DNA of 64,000 bases from Halovenus salina (GCF_026410925.1 NZ_CP112972.1:806001-870000); one strand, 5' to 3'; numbered from the stretch's first letter, positions 44,971 through 54,703 are shown. A program made the numbers and translations. The notes: generated by a model from the letters alone, not told the origin.

Positions 44971-45879
44971 CTACTGTTCGCCCTGTTGTCGCTCGCGTTC
45001 GACCGTCGTGAGCGCGATACCTGCGAGGACGATGATACCGCCAAGCGCCGTGTACGCCGTCGGAACCTCCGTGAGAAAGACAAAGGCAAGAATCGTCGCG
45101 CCGACCGGCTCGCCGAGCATCGACACCGAGACGACGCTCGATTCGAGATGAGCGAGCGTCCAGTTGATCACGGTGTGGCCGAGCAGTCCGGGCCCGGCCG
45201 CGAGTCCAAGGAAGATGAGCCACTCTCGGGGCGGATAGCCGGTCAACTGACCACCCTGTAGCAGCGAGATGACGAGCAGACAGACTGTACAGACGCTGTA
45301 GACCACGACGACGTAGGGAATCAGCGAGACCCGCTGGCGAAGCGACCGTCCCGCCAGAACGTAGCCGGCAGCCATGAGCGCACCGAACAGCGCGAGTGCG
45401 TTCCCCAGAAGTGGATTCGGCCCGACCAGGACACCGCCGAGAAAGTCGCCCATCGACATAGTGGCTATTCCCGTGACAGCAACCAGGATGCCGCCGACCA
45501 TTCGTCGGTTGAGATACTCAGAGAGCAACAGCCAGGCACCGAGTGCAACAAACAGCGGCTGGGACTGGACGAGCGTGACGCTCGCGGCGACGCTTGTCCA
45601 CTCCAGGCTCTCGAACCACGAGGCGAAATGCAACGCCAGGGCGACCCCGGAAAGCGTCGCGAACGCGAGGTCTCGACGCCGTATCAGCCGGAACTCCTCA
45701 CGGTACCGCCAGGCTGCAATCGGTAACAGTGGCAGCGTCGTGAACAACACCCGATAGAAGGCCGTGACAGCCGAGGGAGCCTCGCTCACCTCGACGAGGA
45801 TGGCTCCCGTGCTGATAGCGACGATGGCAACAGCCAGCCCGAGGAAAGGCGTCCTGTCTCCGTGCTCTGACACAGCCAC
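44971..45879 (-). CDS. EamA/DMT-family transporter
   Basis: A ten-helix drug/metabolite transporter of 302 residues, built of two similar EamA halves: GAILVEVSEAPSAVTAFYRVLFTTLPLLP in the first and LGHTVINWTLAHLESSVVSVSMLGEPVGATILAFVFLTE in the second. Such proteins export amino acids or other small metabolites; the substrate is not evident. It is convergent with the coiled-coil gene eleven bases away. Confidence 0.9.
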   Translation of the reverse strand: MAVSEHGDRTPFLGLAVAIVAISTGAILVEVSEAPSAVTAFYRVLFTTLPLLPIAAWRYREEFRLIRRRDLAFATLSGVALALHFASWFESLEWTSVAASVTLVQSQPLFVALGAWLLLSEYLNRRMVGGILVAVTGIATMSMGDFLGGVLVGPNPLLGNALALFGALMAAGYVLAGRSLRQRVSLIPYVVVVYSVCTVCLLVISLLQGGQLTGYPPREWLIFLGLAAGPGLLGHTVINWTLAHLESSVVSVSMLGEPVGATILAFVFLTEVPTAYTALGGIIVLAGIALTTVERERQQGEQ

Positions 45880-45915
45880 CGCTCCGGCCGCAGACCGGAT
45901 ACAGGTTTCGGAAGC

Positions 45916-46626
45916 TCAGGCCTCGCCGTAGACCGGGACTGCCGCGCCGCTTGTCACACCCGTCGCGTCGCTACAGAGTGCCAGGAAGGTGTCGGCGATG
46001 TCTGCGGGGTCGACCCACGAGGAGTGGTCGGCGTCTGCCATCATCTCACGGTTCATCGGCGTGTCGATGACACTCGGCATCACAGCGTTTGCCCGCAGTT
46101 GGCCGCTGTTTTCCTCGGCTATCGTCTCGGTCAGCAGCCGGATGCCTGCCTTCGTCGCTCGGTAGATGCCATCTCCCTCACCGCCCTCAAGCGAAGACTG
46201 CGCCGACACGCTGACGATAGCACCCGACTGTTCGCGGATGTGTGGAATCGCGTGTTTCGAGGCCAGAAACATCGTCTTCAGGTTCACGTCGAAAAGGAAG
46301 TCGAACAGGTCACCCTCGGTCTCGTCGAGCGGGCTGCCGCCGCGCCAGGTGCCGGCGATGTTGGCCAGATAATCGAGCTGGCCGTGGCTGTCGACAGTTT
46401 CCTCGATTGTCTCCTCGACGGTCGCCTCGTCGGTGAAGTCACCCTGGTAGAAGTCGATGCGGTCGGGTGCATCGAGCAAGAAGTCATCGTCGTCGGGCGA
46501 GACGAGGTCAGCCCCACAGACGGTCGCGTCGGCCTCGAGAAACGCCTCCGCGACCGCACTGCCGAGTGCGCCACCGACGCCGGTTACCAGGACCACGCTG
46601 TTGCTGAAGTCGAACGTGACGGACAT
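45916..46626 (-). CDS. Short-chain dehydrogenase/reductase
   Basis: A Rossmann-fold NAD(P)-dependent oxidoreductase of 236 residues. The catalytic set is Ser in VSVSAQSS, Tyr and Lys in YRATKAG, and NIAG follows the cofactor region. The glycine motif reads TGVGGALG, with Ala where the second Gly of TGxxxGxG is usual. The substrate is unknown. It lies on the minus strand 36 bases upstream of the EamA transporter gene. Confidence 0.88.
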   Translation of the reverse strand: MSVTFDFSNSVVLVTGVGGALGSAVAEAFLEADATVCGADLVSPDDDDFLLDAPDRIDFYQGDFTDEATVEETIEETVDSHGQLDYLANIAGTWRGGSPLDETEGDLFDFLFDVNLKTMFLASKHAIPHIREQSGAIVSVSAQSSLEGGEGDGIYRATKAGIRLLTETIAEENSGQLRANAVMPSVIDTPMNREMMADADHSSWVDPADIADTFLALCSDATGVTSGAAVPVYGEA

Positions 46627-46668
46627 ATTTCCCAGGAGGGCTCGAACACGTATAAAACTCTGGCGGGG

Positions 46669-47124
46669 TCACTCGCCGCCTGCGGCCCCGGCACAGAGAC
46701 CGTCCCAGCGGCCTTCGTCTTCGAGGAAGGTCTGTAGCTCGTCGGCGTACTCTTCGACGAGTTGTATCGCGGAGTCGAGTTGAGCCTCGTCGATACCGTC
46801 GTCGTCGCCGTCGACGCCGAGCAGCCCACGAATCTTGCCGAGAACGCCCTCGCCACCACCGCCGGTATCCTGCTGGCCCATGGGTTGTCCCCCCATTCCC
46901 TGTGGCATATTGTCCAGTTCGGGGAGGATATGCTCGATTTGATCTGTGTCGGCGACCAGTTCAGCCTGTTCGGGGTCCTGTGGATTCTCGATGTCGAACT
47001 CGACGGCTGTCATAATGAGGCCCCACTGCTGGTTCGTGAACTTGGAGGCGACGATGCGGTCGTTGAACTGCTGGTCGACCTGCATGCGTGCGCCCGCGAG
47101 TCTGTCCTGCCATCCGTTGCTCAT
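46669..47124 (-). CDS. Conserved haloarchaeal protein (possibly DUF5799)
   Basis: A protein of 151 residues. Its N-terminal half, QQFNDRIVASKFTNQQWGLIMTAVEFDIENPQDPEQAELVADT, looks like a haloarchaeal family I recall as DUF5799. The middle is a Gly/Gln-rich linker (MPQGMGGQPMGQQDTGGGG) and the end a short acidic helix. No function is known. Confidence 0.72.
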   Translation of the reverse strand: MSNGWQDRLAGARMQVDQQFNDRIVASKFTNQQWGLIMTAVEFDIENPQDPEQAELVADTDQIEHILPELDNMPQGMGGQPMGQQDTGGGGEGVLGKIRGLLGVDGDDDGIDEAQLDSAIQLVEEYADELQTFLEDEGRWDGLCAGAAGGE

Positions 47125-47168
47125 ATCACCCGATACGACAGGGAAGCCTATGAGCGTTTTCCACCGCG

Positions 47169-47567
47169 TTACAGGTCCGCGCCGTCGGTGACCGTGATGT
47201 CGGCGTGAAGTCCCTCACGGAGGGCGGAGTGGACGTGGCAGATGTCCTCTGCTCGCGCGACGACATCGTCGACAGAGTCGCCGAGGTCTGCCTCGACGTG
47301 GACCTCGAAGGAGATGCTTTCGAGGTCGTCGCCGTCGTCGAGTTCTGCCGAGGACTCGATTTGTACTGTGCCGATGTCGTCGAATCCTTCCTTGTTGGCA
47401 CCGACGCGGAACGCGGGGATGAAACAGGAGGCATAATCTGCGACGAGTGTCGCGTTCGGGTCGGGGCCGTCCTCACCGGTCGCGTCGATGACCAGGTCGA
47501 AGTTCCCGACGACGCTGTTGGTAGTGTATCCCTCTTCGCACGTGCTGGTGATGTTGATATCTGACAT
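47169..47567 (-). CDS. OsmC-family protein
   Basis: A 132-residue OsmC/Ohr-fold protein. The two conserved active cysteines are visible in YASCFIPAF and DICHVHSALR, and the beta strands between them match the family. Members reduce organic hydroperoxides or other thiol-reactive compounds. It stands between the DUF5799-type gene and the UPF0173 gene on the same strand. Confidence 0.86.
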   Translation of the reverse strand: MSDINITSTCEEGYTTNSVVGNFDLVIDATGEDGPDPNATLVADYASCFIPAFRVGANKEGFDDIGTVQIESSAELDDGDDLESISFEVHVEADLGDSVDDVVARAEDICHVHSALREGLHADITVTDGADL

Positions 47568-47633
47568 CGATTTTCTGTACGGTTCCTAGCCCCAAAACTG
47601 TGTGTCTCTCAACAGTATTTGCAGCAACAGCCG

Positions 47634-48344
47634 CTACAGTTCGAACGTCTCGTCGCCGTCGAGGACGACCGGCTCGGCGGACGAGTTCGTCTCGACGTAC
47701 TGTTCGAAATTGGCGGTGTCGATCTCTATTGGCGGGAACGAGTCGTAGTGCATCGGGAGGGCGTAGTCGACGCCCAGCCAGTCAGCGGCAATCGAGGCCT
47801 GGTGTGGCCCCATCGTGAAGTGGTCACCTATCGGCAGGGCCGCCGCGTCCGGTTCGAGGTAGTCGCCGATGACATCGCGCATCGAGGTCATCAACGCGGT
47901 GTCGCCCGCGTGGTAGAACGTCGTCGCTTCGCCGTCGTCTGTGGGGTGTGAGTCGGAGATGACAAACCCTGCGGGCATCCCGCCGGAGAACTCGTAGTCG
48001 GTCATCAGCCCGTTGGTGTGGTCCGAGCGGTGCATCGTGACGAAGGCATCTCCGAGTTCGAGCGTGCCGCCGATGTTGAATCCGATGGTGTTGTCCTCCT
48101 CGACGTCGAACTCGTCGGCGACAAAGCCCGTCAGTTCAGGCGTCCCAGCCACCGTCGCGTCACCGAACGCGCCGGCATCTGCGATGTGGTCTGCGTGCCC
48201 GTGTGTCAGCAGGACGTAATCGGGCGTGTCGAGGTCAGACGGCTCCAGCGATGTCTTGGGGTTGTCGAAAAACGGGTCGATGAGCAAGCTGGTCGTCCCG
48301 AGTTCGACGTGCCACGTCGAGTGGCCGTGCCAGGTGAGTTCCAT
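47634..48344 (-). CDS. UPF0173-type metal-dependent hydrolase
   Basis: A 236-residue metallo-beta-lactamase fold protein. [26 protein letters not shown] at the N-terminus, [19 protein letters not shown] and [11 protein letters not shown] are the four regions of the UPF0173 family. The chemical substrate is unknown. It is distinct from the UlaG-like enzyme at 42838. Confidence 0.88.
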   Translation of the reverse strand: MELTWHGHSTWHVELGTTSLLIDPFFDNPKTSLEPSDLDTPDYVLLTHGHADHIADAGAFGDATVAGTPELTGFVADEFDVEEDNTIGFNIGGTLELGDAFVTMHRSDHTNGLMTDYEFSGGMPAGFVISDSHPTDDGEATTFYHAGDTALMTSMRDVIGDYLEPDAAALPIGDHFTMGPHQASIAADWLGVDYALPMHYDSFPPIEIDTANFEQYVETNSSAEPVVLDGDETFEL

Positions 48345-48432
48345 TGCATTACGATGTTCTCACGAAATCCACTTAAGCTATGGTGTACCGGTCGCTCCGA
48401 GAATACGTCTGTCGTCTCGTGCCCAGGACTGA

Positions 48433-49023
48433 TTACCGCCACGACTGGTGCATCGCCGCGGCGAGATCGAGTGCAGTCTGTTCTTTCCTGTCGTCAGACT
48501 CCTGGTTTGTATAGACGAGGTCACCGATTGCGTTTGCATCCCGGAAGATGATGTGTGATTCTTCGCCCTCTGTCGTTCCGCCGATTGATTCGACTGCAAT
48601 TTGTCGTGACTCGTAGCCGAATCCACTCTGGAACGGAGAGTTGTCGAACGCCTCCTGGGCCGCCTCGACGGTGTCGTACAATCGTACCGTGCTCGCACAC
48701 GCCTTTAGATCAAAGCCACCATCTTCTGAAAACTGCGGTCCAAACAGCCGAACCGCATCAACATCACGGAGCACAGAGGTATTTTCGATCGCCTCCAATC
48801 CGAATCCGTCTTGTGGATCTTCCTCATTCCAGTCCTCGTCTGTCTCGTCGGTTAGCGCCTCCTTACCGAGGAGCAACGACTCCGGACTCATCTCGAACGG
48901 CGAGTCGTCGTTACCTTCTGTCGAGACGGTGTCGTCACCACCACCCAGTCCGAGACAACCCGCAGCCACAGCCGAAACTGATACTGTCATTTTTGTGAGA
49001 GGTTCGCGACGCGATTGGACCAT
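48433..49023 (-). CDS. Predicted lipoprotein, paralogue of the protein at 50806
   Basis: A secreted protein of 196 residues. The N-terminus MVQSRREPLTKMTVSVSAVAAGC has a basic region and a lipobox (VAAGC) followed by a Gly/Asp linker. The C-terminal 140 residues show the pattern also found in the downstream lipoprotein: IIFRDANAIGDLVY here against IRFRDANVIAHVLW, and a final HQSWR against HNKWR. No known domain is recognised. It has normal high-GC composition. Confidence 0.75.
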   Translation of the reverse strand: MVQSRREPLTKMTVSVSAVAAGCLGLGGGDDTVSTEGNDDSPFEMSPESLLLGKEALTDETDEDWNEEDPQDGFGLEAIENTSVLRDVDAVRLFGPQFSEDGGFDLKACASTVRLYDTVEAAQEAFDNSPFQSGFGYESRQIAVESIGGTTEGEESHIIFRDANAIGDLVYTNQESDDRKEQTALDLAAAMHQSWR

Positions 49024-49087
49024 ATTATGACGGCGTGCCGGTGATAATTAAATCACAACCCAGTGTTACACACAGAGAGACGAGACG

Positions 49088-49339
49088 TTACAGCCTCGGG
49101 TTTGCTGTGTCGGCCCACCGTGCCATCTGTCGGTTCAGTGCCCAAAACAGGACCACGATCATAACGACGACCGCGAGCGTGACGACCGCTCCGAAGTAGA
49201 TGTCATTTTCGGCCGGCAGCCCGACGAGCAACACGAGCGAGCCAGCAAGTACCATCTCGACAGCACAGCGAATTCCCGGAAGGAGAAACCCCGGCCGTCT
49301 CTCTGTAGCGCCCCGTCGGCCTCGTTGCTCCCTTGCCAT
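49088..49339 (-). CDS. Small two-helix membrane protein
   Basis: A protein of 83 residues with a basic N-terminus (MAREQRGRRGATERR) and two hydrophobic helices (about 27-42 and 50-68). The second ends in FWALNRQMARWADTANPRL. No family is recognised. Confidence 0.6.
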   Translation of the reverse strand: MAREQRGRRGATERRPGFLLPGIRCAVEMVLAGSLVLLVGLPAENDIYFGAVVTLAVVVMIVVLFWALNRQMARWADTANPRL

Positions 49340-49438
49340 ACTGCCAGTTGTGCGCTCCTGGGGTAGTAGCTCTTTGGCATTCCGATCTTGACTGGCTGTC
49401 GCCCGGTTATTTATTGGCCTCGCGTCCGTGTTTTAGGT

Positions 49439-50587
49439 ATGGACCAAGATGTCTCTCGTCGTCACCTCCTTGCCGCGGCCGGATCGGTGTTGTCGGCAAG
49501 CGTCGCGGGCTGTGCGTTACAGGCCCCAGAAGAGATTTCTCGGACCGACAGCCCTCCTGAAGACGAGGAGTTGGGTGATTTCCCTGACGAGTTCGATACC
49601 CCCGAGCAACGCGCCAGCAGCCCTCCTGCAGACTCCGAGCAGACGGCAGTGTACGAGCAGGTCGTCGACTCGGTCGCTGCAGTGGAGGTGCGCACCTCCC
49701 AGGGTCCTGCCGGCGGGTCTGCCTGGATGTACGACGACTCCTATCTCGTTACGAACGACCACGTCGTCGCACTCGCCGACAGCACGTACGTTCGCTTCAG
49801 AGATGTCGGCTGGCGAGAGGCCTCGGTTGTTGGAACCGACTTCTACAGTGACCTTGCGGTCCTCGATGTCGAGAACAAACCTGACAGCGCAACACCGCTC
49901 CCGCTGGTCGACGGGCCGAAGGCCGTCGGTACTCCTGTCGCAGCAATCGGAAATCCCTACCAGCTTGCCGGCTCGTTCTCGACGGGGGTTATCAGCGGTC
50001 AGGACCGCAACATCCAGGCACCGGGCCGGGATTTCAGTATCGCTGACGGCATCCAGACTGACGCCGCCGTCAACCCCGGCAACAGCGGCGGTCCGCTCGT
50101 GACCTACGACGGCGAGGTGGCTGGCGTCGTCAGTGCCGGCCGGGGCCAGACTATCGGATTCGCCATCTCGGCGGCGATGGTCAAACGCGTTGTCCCCGAA
50201 CTCGTCGACAACGGCGAGTTCGAACACTCCTATATGGGAATCCGCCTGCTCGACGTTCGCCCGGCACTCATCGAGGCAAATAACCTCCCAGTCTCCTGGG
50301 GAGTCTACGTCCACAGCATTGCAGATGACGGACCCTCTAACGGAGTACTCGAAGGAAGCGACGAGGATCGGACAGTCAACGGACGGGAGGTGCCCGTCGG
50401 CGGCGATGTTATCGTCCGGATGGACGACTGGCCGATTCCGAACCAAGAGCGGCTTTCTGCGTTTCTCGCACTCGAAACCGACCCCGGCGACACCATCGAG
50501 GTCGAGGTCGTCCGCGACGACGAGCGCCGGACAGTCTCACTGACTCTCGGGACCCGCCCGCCTGCCCAGCGCCCACGGCAAGGTTGA
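49439..50587 (+). CDS. HtrA/DegP-type serine protease, Tat lipoprotein
   Basis: A secreted trypsin-like protease of 382 residues. The signal SRRHLLAAAGSVLSASVAGC has a twin-arginine motif and a lipobox. The catalytic triad is His in TNDHVVA, Asp in YSDLAVL and Ser in NPGNSGGPL, and the C-terminal about 100 residues form a PDZ domain (MGIRLLDV, GDVIVRMDD). It should degrade or refold proteins on the outer surface. The ATG at 49439 gives the complete Tat signal. Confidence 0.92.
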   Translation: MDQDVSRRHLLAAAGSVLSASVAGCALQAPEEISRTDSPPEDEELGDFPDEFDTPEQRASSPPADSEQTAVYEQVVDSVAAVEVRTSQGPAGGSAWMYDDSYLVTNDHVVALADSTYVRFRDVGWREASVVGTDFYSDLAVLDVENKPDSATPLPLVDGPKAVGTPVAAIGNPYQLAGSFSTGVISGQDRNIQAPGRDFSIADGIQTDAAVNPGNSGGPLVTYDGEVAGVVSAGRGQTIGFAISAAMVKRVVPELVDNGEFEHSYMGIRLLDVRPALIEANNLPVSWGVYVHSIADDGPSNGVLEGSDEDRTVNGREVPVGGDVIVRMDDWPIPNQERLSAFLALETDPGDTIEVEVVRDDERRTVSLTLGTRPPAQRPRQG

Positions 50588-50805
50588 AAGAGACCGTGCT
50601 GGGACGGCCAGACGTGGCTGTTTAGACGGTTGTGCACCAGCCGCGAGGCTACCGGGGCAGGGCTGTGAAAACGTCAGGTTACCAGTAGTTGAAATTGGTT
50701 TCTTTATTCAGTTCGTGGAATGAAACGGCCGTTACGTACAGCGGAACAGGCCTTGCACGGTGTCTATTTACACTAGCTTTTTTTCACCAGCCTCTAACAA
50801 ATTGT

Positions 50806-51474
50806 ATGGATAGACGAACGTTATTGCGGACGATTGGTGGATCCTTAGCAATTGGAGTTGCCGGTTGTTCCGGGGACGGAAACGGAAGTGATGGGGGTAA
50901 CGAAGGCGAGACACCGAGAGGAGAAACCACTTCGTCACCAACCAGTACTTCAACGCCAACCAAAACAGAATCACCGACTGCTACTCCGAGGCAGACGCCA
51001 TCCGCATTTGCGACAGAGGGGGGTTCATCCCTGATAACGAAACCCCCCGAGGAGCTAGCGATGACTGAGGCAGATACTCCAAATGGTTATTCAAAAGAAC
51101 CATCGAGTAAGTACGTTCGTGAAGTTGGAGACGGTGTTTTGTATGAGATTGAATTTCTAAAATCTTCAGAAACAAGAGAGATATATTTCAGAATGACAAA
51201 AGCTACCAGTATTCAAAATGGTGAGAAAGCATACGATACTGTATCATATGACAAATTGGGGTCGACTATTGAAAACCCATCTAACAGAAGACAACTAGAC
51301 ATAGCGACTGAAAGTATCTTTATCCAGGCTCAAAATTCTAATCTTGCAAATAGTTACATTCGATTCAGGGACGCAAACGTTATTGCACATGTACTTTGGA
51401 GAACAAGAGACACCTCAATCAGCCTAGAAAACATTGGCCAGCTAGCCGTTAATATTCATAATAAGTGGAGATAA
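50806..51474 (+). CDS. Predicted lipoprotein in AT-rich DNA, paralogue of the protein at 48433
   Basis: A protein of 222 residues. MDRRTLLRTIGGSLAIGVAGC carries a twin-arginine motif and lipobox, then a Thr/Ser/Pro-rich linker (TSSPTSTSTPTKTESP) like a surface spacer. The C-terminal domain matches the lipoprotein at 48433 in the FRDANVI and final NKWR blocks. Codon use is AT-rich, with many A/T third positions, unlike every neighbour. I infer recent acquisition of this allele. Confidence 0.78.
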   Translation: MDRRTLLRTIGGSLAIGVAGCSGDGNGSDGGNEGETPRGETTSSPTSTSTPTKTESPTATPRQTPSAFATEGGSSLITKPPEELAMTEADTPNGYSKEPSSKYVREVGDGVLYEIEFLKSSETREIYFRMTKATSIQNGEKAYDTVSYDKLGSTIENPSNRRQLDIATESIFIQAQNSNLANSYIRFRDANVIAHVLWRTRDTSISLENIGQLAVNIHNKWR

Positions 51475-51975
51475 TCAATAGAACACAATAAAACGGCTCC
51501 TATGGTTGTCACCCACACCGATTCGGTGAGGGAGCCATTCGCCCAACTGATAGACATGCTTTGATTGATACGAGATTAGCGAGTCCGGCTGCTGACTTCG
51601 GGCTCTGCATCATACACACACGTTGAGTCTTGTTCATCAGTGACAGGATACCTAGCGTTTAGTTCACAGCCCTACTTGACGAATTGCTCGCTCAGGCTCA
51701 GAGGAAATCTGAGTAAAGAGATTACACTAGCAACTATTGAGGTATTAGTAAAATCAAAAGACTCGCTTCCTGTACCCCGGCATCTCGCACACCGTGACCA
51801 TCAGATTAAAAAGCTTTTAATCGAAGTTGAAACTTATAGCCGTTGTATTTTCTGTTTGTGGACAAACGTATTTCGTCTCTCTGAGCCTTCTTCTAATACC
51901 AATCAGAGCTTGGCAGCACTACTGAACAGAATAGGCGTGCTTTCAACTACTGTTACGTCAATCGAAACGCGAGAC
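51475..51975. other. AT-rich intergenic segment, no convincing gene
   Basis: About 500 bases between the AT-rich lipoprotein gene and the end of the ribosomal operon. Open frames are short or unlike proteins. It holds one nested hairpin (51495-51536) and otherwise looks like decayed or imported DNA. No transposase fragment or direct repeat was recognised. Confidence 0.65.
51495..51536 (+). terminator. Nested hairpin downstream of the AT-rich lipoprotein gene
   Basis: GGCTCC (51495-51500) pairs with GGAGCC (51531-51536), and inside it CACCG pairs with CGGTG around ATT. It begins 21 bases after the stop codon. There is no T-run after it, so a terminator role is only possible. Confidence 0.4.
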
Positions 51976-52731
51976 TCAAATGTCGCTCTCGAAGTCCTCG
52001 AGCGAGTAGGCTGGCTCGGCACCGCGGCGGTCCAGTGTCTCGTTGGCGAGCAGCCAGTAGACGACCGACAGCGCCTTGCGGCCCTTGTTGTTCGTCGGCA
52101 CCACGAGGTCGACGTTGCTCGTGGTGTTGTTCGAGTCACACATCGCGATGACAGGGATGCCGACCGTGATGGCCTCCTTGACTGCCTGTGCGTCGCCGAT
52201 GGGGTCTGTAACGACGAGCACGTCCGGCTCGATGTAGCCGTCGTACTTGGGGTTGGTCAGCGTGCCTGGGATGAAACGACCCGTCCGGGCGCGAGCACCA
52301 ACGGCCTCCGCGAACTTCTCGGCCGGGAACCGGCCGTACTGGCGCGAGGAGGTGACCAGCATCTGTTCGGGGTCGTAGTTCGACAGGAAGTTTGCTGCCG
52401 TCCGAATCCGGCTGTCGGTCATCGACACGTCCAGCACGTAGAGACCATCGGTCCGGACGCGGTGGATGAACCGCTCCATGTCCGCGGTGTTCTGCTGGGT
52501 GCCGATGTGGACACCGGAGCCGAGGTAGTCCTCGACCGGGATGAGGAGGTCAGCGTCCTCGTCGGACATCACGTCCTCGTCGAGTGCGCTCTCCTCCTCG
52601 TCTGGTTCTGCCGCGTCGTCCGCGGCGGGCTGTTCGTCTTCCGTCTCGGCCTCGGGGGCCTCGGCCTGCTCCGCCTCCTCGGCGGCGTCAACCTCGGACT
52701 CCTCGAGACCGTCGTTTTCGTTTCCACTCAT
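51976..52731 (-). CDS. rps2: 30S ribosomal protein S2
   Basis: The haloarchaeal uS2 protein, 251 residues. An acidic N-terminal extension of about 60 residues ([20 protein letters not shown]) precedes the core, which begins [40 protein letters not shown] follows. It is the last gene of the S13-to-S2 operon, overlapping eno by four bases. In other haloarchaea mevalonate kinase normally follows; here AT-rich DNA follows instead. Confidence 0.97.
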   Translation of the reverse strand: MSGNENDGLEESEVDAAEEAEQAEAPEAETEDEQPAADDAAEPDEEESALDEDVMSDEDADLLIPVEDYLGSGVHIGTQQNTADMERFIHRVRTDGLYVLDVSMTDSRIRTAANFLSNYDPEQMLVTSSRQYGRFPAEKFAEAVGARARTGRFIPGTLTNPKYDGYIEPDVLVVTDPIGDAQAVKEAITVGIPVIAMCDSNNTTSNVDLVVPTNNKGRKALSVVYWLLANETLDRRGAEPAYSLEDFESDI

Positions 52732-53924
52732 GCGTTGTGTTCAATCCTGATGAGTTCGTTCAGCTTCGCTGTCCGCTCGCCGCCGACCGCGCCCGTCTTG
52801 ATGAACGGCGCGTCCGTGGCGACGGCGAGGTGGGCGATTGTCGTGTCTTCCGTCTCTCCACTCCGGTGTGAGATGACTGGGTCGTATCCGTTCCGTCGGG
52901 CACGCTCGACCGCTTCGACTGTATCCGAGAGCGTGCCGATCTGGTTTGGCTTGATGAGGATGCTGTTCGCTGCCCCCATCTCGATACCACGCTCCAGGCG
53001 GTCGACGTTGGTGACAAAGAGGTCGTCGCCACAGACCAGCGTCTCCGTGCCGACGCGCTCGGTGAGTTCGACGTATCCCTCGAAGTCGTCCTCGTCGAGG
53101 GGATCCTCGACGTAGACCAAGTCGTACTCGTCGACCAGCCCGGCGACGTATTCGATCTGTTCGTCTGTATCTCGGACGGTCTCGCCGTACCGGTAGACGC
53201 CGTCGTCGTACAGCTCTGCGCCGGCGATATCGAGACCGAGACCGATCTCGAAGCCGACCTCGTCTTCGACGGTTTCGATTGCCTCCGCGACAAGTTCGAA
53301 CGCCCGGGAGTCGTCGATAGAGGGAGCCCACGCACCCTCGTCGCCTTTCCCACAGGCCACCCCATGCTCGTCGAGCAGGTCACCGACTGCGGCATGGACT
53401 GCCGCGTTGGCGAAAACCGCCTCCTCGACCGATGGTGCACCGATTGGTGCAGCGAGAAACTCCTGGATGTGGGTCGCGTCCGCGGCGTGTTCGCCGCCGC
53501 CGACAACGTTCCCGAGCGGTGTCGGGAACGTGTCGCCACGGAACGTGCCGCCGAGGTGCTGGAACAGTGGCGCACCCAACACGTCGGCAGCGGCTTTGGC
53601 GGCTGCCATCGAGATGGCGACCGCACTGTTCGCGCCGATCTGTGAGAAGTCGTCGGTCCCGTCGGCTGCGTGCAACGCCGCGTCGATATCGCGCTGATTA
53701 CCGGCGTACACGTCGCCGACGAGGCGTGGAATCGCCATCTCGCGTGCGTTGGCAATCGCCTCGCCAACCGGCAGCTCGATGGCTTCGTACTCGCCGGTAC
53801 TTGCACCTGATGGCGCCTTCGCTCGACCGAAGCCACCACTCTCCGTCCGAACGTCTGCCTCGACAGTCGGATTGCCGCGGGAGTCGAGCACCCGCCGCAG
53901 GCGGACGTCCGTGACGAGTGTCAC
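52728..53924 (-). CDS. eno: Enolase
   Basis: Converts 2-phosphoglycerate to phosphoenolpyruvate. The 398-residue protein has [39 protein letters not shown] and the [13 protein letters not shown] and [10 protein letters not shown] catalytic motifs. The GTG start overlaps the rpoK stop by four bases. Its place inside the ribosomal operon is normal for haloarchaea. Confidence 0.97.
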   Translation of the reverse strand: MTLVTDVRLRRVLDSRGNPTVEADVRTESGGFGRAKAPSGASTGEYEAIELPVGEAIANAREMAIPRLVGDVYAGNQRDIDAALHAADGTDDFSQIGANSAVAISMAAAKAAADVLGAPLFQHLGGTFRGDTFPTPLGNVVGGGEHAADATHIQEFLAAPIGAPSVEEAVFANAAVHAAVGDLLDEHGVACGKGDEGAWAPSIDDSRAFELVAEAIETVEDEVGFEIGLGLDIAGAELYDDGVYRYGETVRDTDEQIEYVAGLVDEYDLVYVEDPLDEDDFEGYVELTERVGTETLVCGDDLFVTNVDRLERGIEMGAANSILIKPNQIGTLSDTVEAVERARRNGYDPVISHRSGETEDTTIAHLAVATDAPFIKTGAVGGERTAKLNELIRIEHNA

Positions 53925-54097
53925 GCGCGGTCACCTCGCCGCACAGTGAAGGGGAGAACGTTCGCGTCGTACTCCTCGGCGGCGATGAGAATCGGCTCCG
54001 TCTGCTCGGTGTCGACGAGCACCGGTGCGCCGTAGGCCACCTGCAGGGCTCGTGCGCCGATGATACGAGCCTTCTCGTAGCGGTTATCTGGTTTCAT
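53921..54097 (-). CDS. rpoK: RNA polymerase subunit Rpo6 (RpoK)
   Basis: A protein of 58 residues read on the minus strand as [20 protein letters not shown], continuing with GAPVLV and [11 protein letters not shown]. The [15 protein letters not shown] block is diagnostic of the omega-like Rpo6. Its ATG overlaps the rpoN stop by one base (TAATG), and its stop overlaps the enolase GTG. Confidence 0.95.
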   Translation of the reverse strand: MKPDNRYEKARIIGARALQVAYGAPVLVDTEQTEPILIAAEEYDANVLPFTVRRGDRA

Positions 54098-54297
54098 TAT
54101 TGATAGGGTGCCACGATGTCGACGAGGTCTTTATGCGAGACCAGCATGCGCCGACAGCAGTGCCGTTCGACTCCGAGCTCGTCGAGCACCTTCTCTGGGT
54201 CTTCGGGGTCGCTGGCCTCTCGCGTACGGTGCTTAAACTCTTCCCAGTGTTCACCGACGACCGTCCCACACGTGAAACACCGGACTGGTACCATCAT
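54097..54297 (-). CDS. rpoN: RNA polymerase subunit Rpo10 (RpoN)
   Basis: A protein of 66 residues beginning [21 protein letters not shown], with the zinc site CxxC plus the CC pair in ERHCCRRM. This is the conserved Rpo10 fold. Two adjacent ATGs (54297 and 54294) are possible starts. It is seven bases downstream of rps9 in the same operon. Confidence 0.96.
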   Translation of the reverse strand: MMVPVRCFTCGTVVGEHWEEFKHRTREASDPEDPEKVLDELGVERHCCRRMLVSHKDLVDIVAPYQ

Positions 54298-54304
54298 GGG
54301 AATA

Positions 54305-54703
54305 TCACCGATAGGATTTCTGGTAGCGAGCGCGTGCTCCGGGACCGCCCCACTTCTTGGCCTCGCGCTGGCGGACATCGTTGACCAGAAGTGACCTGTC
54401 GAACTCCATGTATGCGTCACGGAGTTCGGCGTCGTTGGTGTGTTGGACGATACCGCGGGCAATCGCCGTCCGTGCGGCGTCAGCCTGTCCCATCACGCCG
54501 CCGCCTTCGACGGAGATGTCGATATCGACGTCCTCACGAAGCGGGTCGTCGATGACACGGAACGGCTCCAGAATCTTCAGCTGGGCCGACTCCGGGTCGT
54601 ACAGCTCGACCGGCCGTCCGTTGATGCGGACCTTACCGGTCCCTTCTCGGACGGTCGCTCGCGCGATTGCCGTCTTCTTCTTGCCTGATGTGTTCGTTAC
54701 CAT
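54305..54703 (-). CDS. rps9: 30S ribosomal protein S9
   Basis: The uS9 protein, 132 residues. [24 protein letters not shown] at the start, [20 protein letters not shown] in the middle and the basic tail [20 protein letters not shown], which reaches the decoding centre, are all present. It overlaps rpl13 by seven bases. Confidence 0.97.
   Translation of the reverse strand: MVTNTSGKKKTAIARATVREGTGKVRINGRPVELYDPESAQLKILEPFRVIDDPLREDVDIDISVEGGGVMGQADAARTAIARGIVQHTNDAELRDAYMEFDRSLLVNDVRQREAKKWGGPGARARYQKSYR

Noticed and set aside
51502-51564. A 20-codon frame MVVTHTDSVREPFAQLIDML in the AT-rich gap
   Set aside because: It looks protein-like but stops after 20 residues and I could not link it to any transposase or known protein. 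It may be a gene remnant.
51640-53115. A 491-codon plus-strand frame running into the S2 and enolase region
   Set aside because: Most of it is antisense to S2 and enolase, and its first part lies in AT-rich DNA with no recognisable domain.
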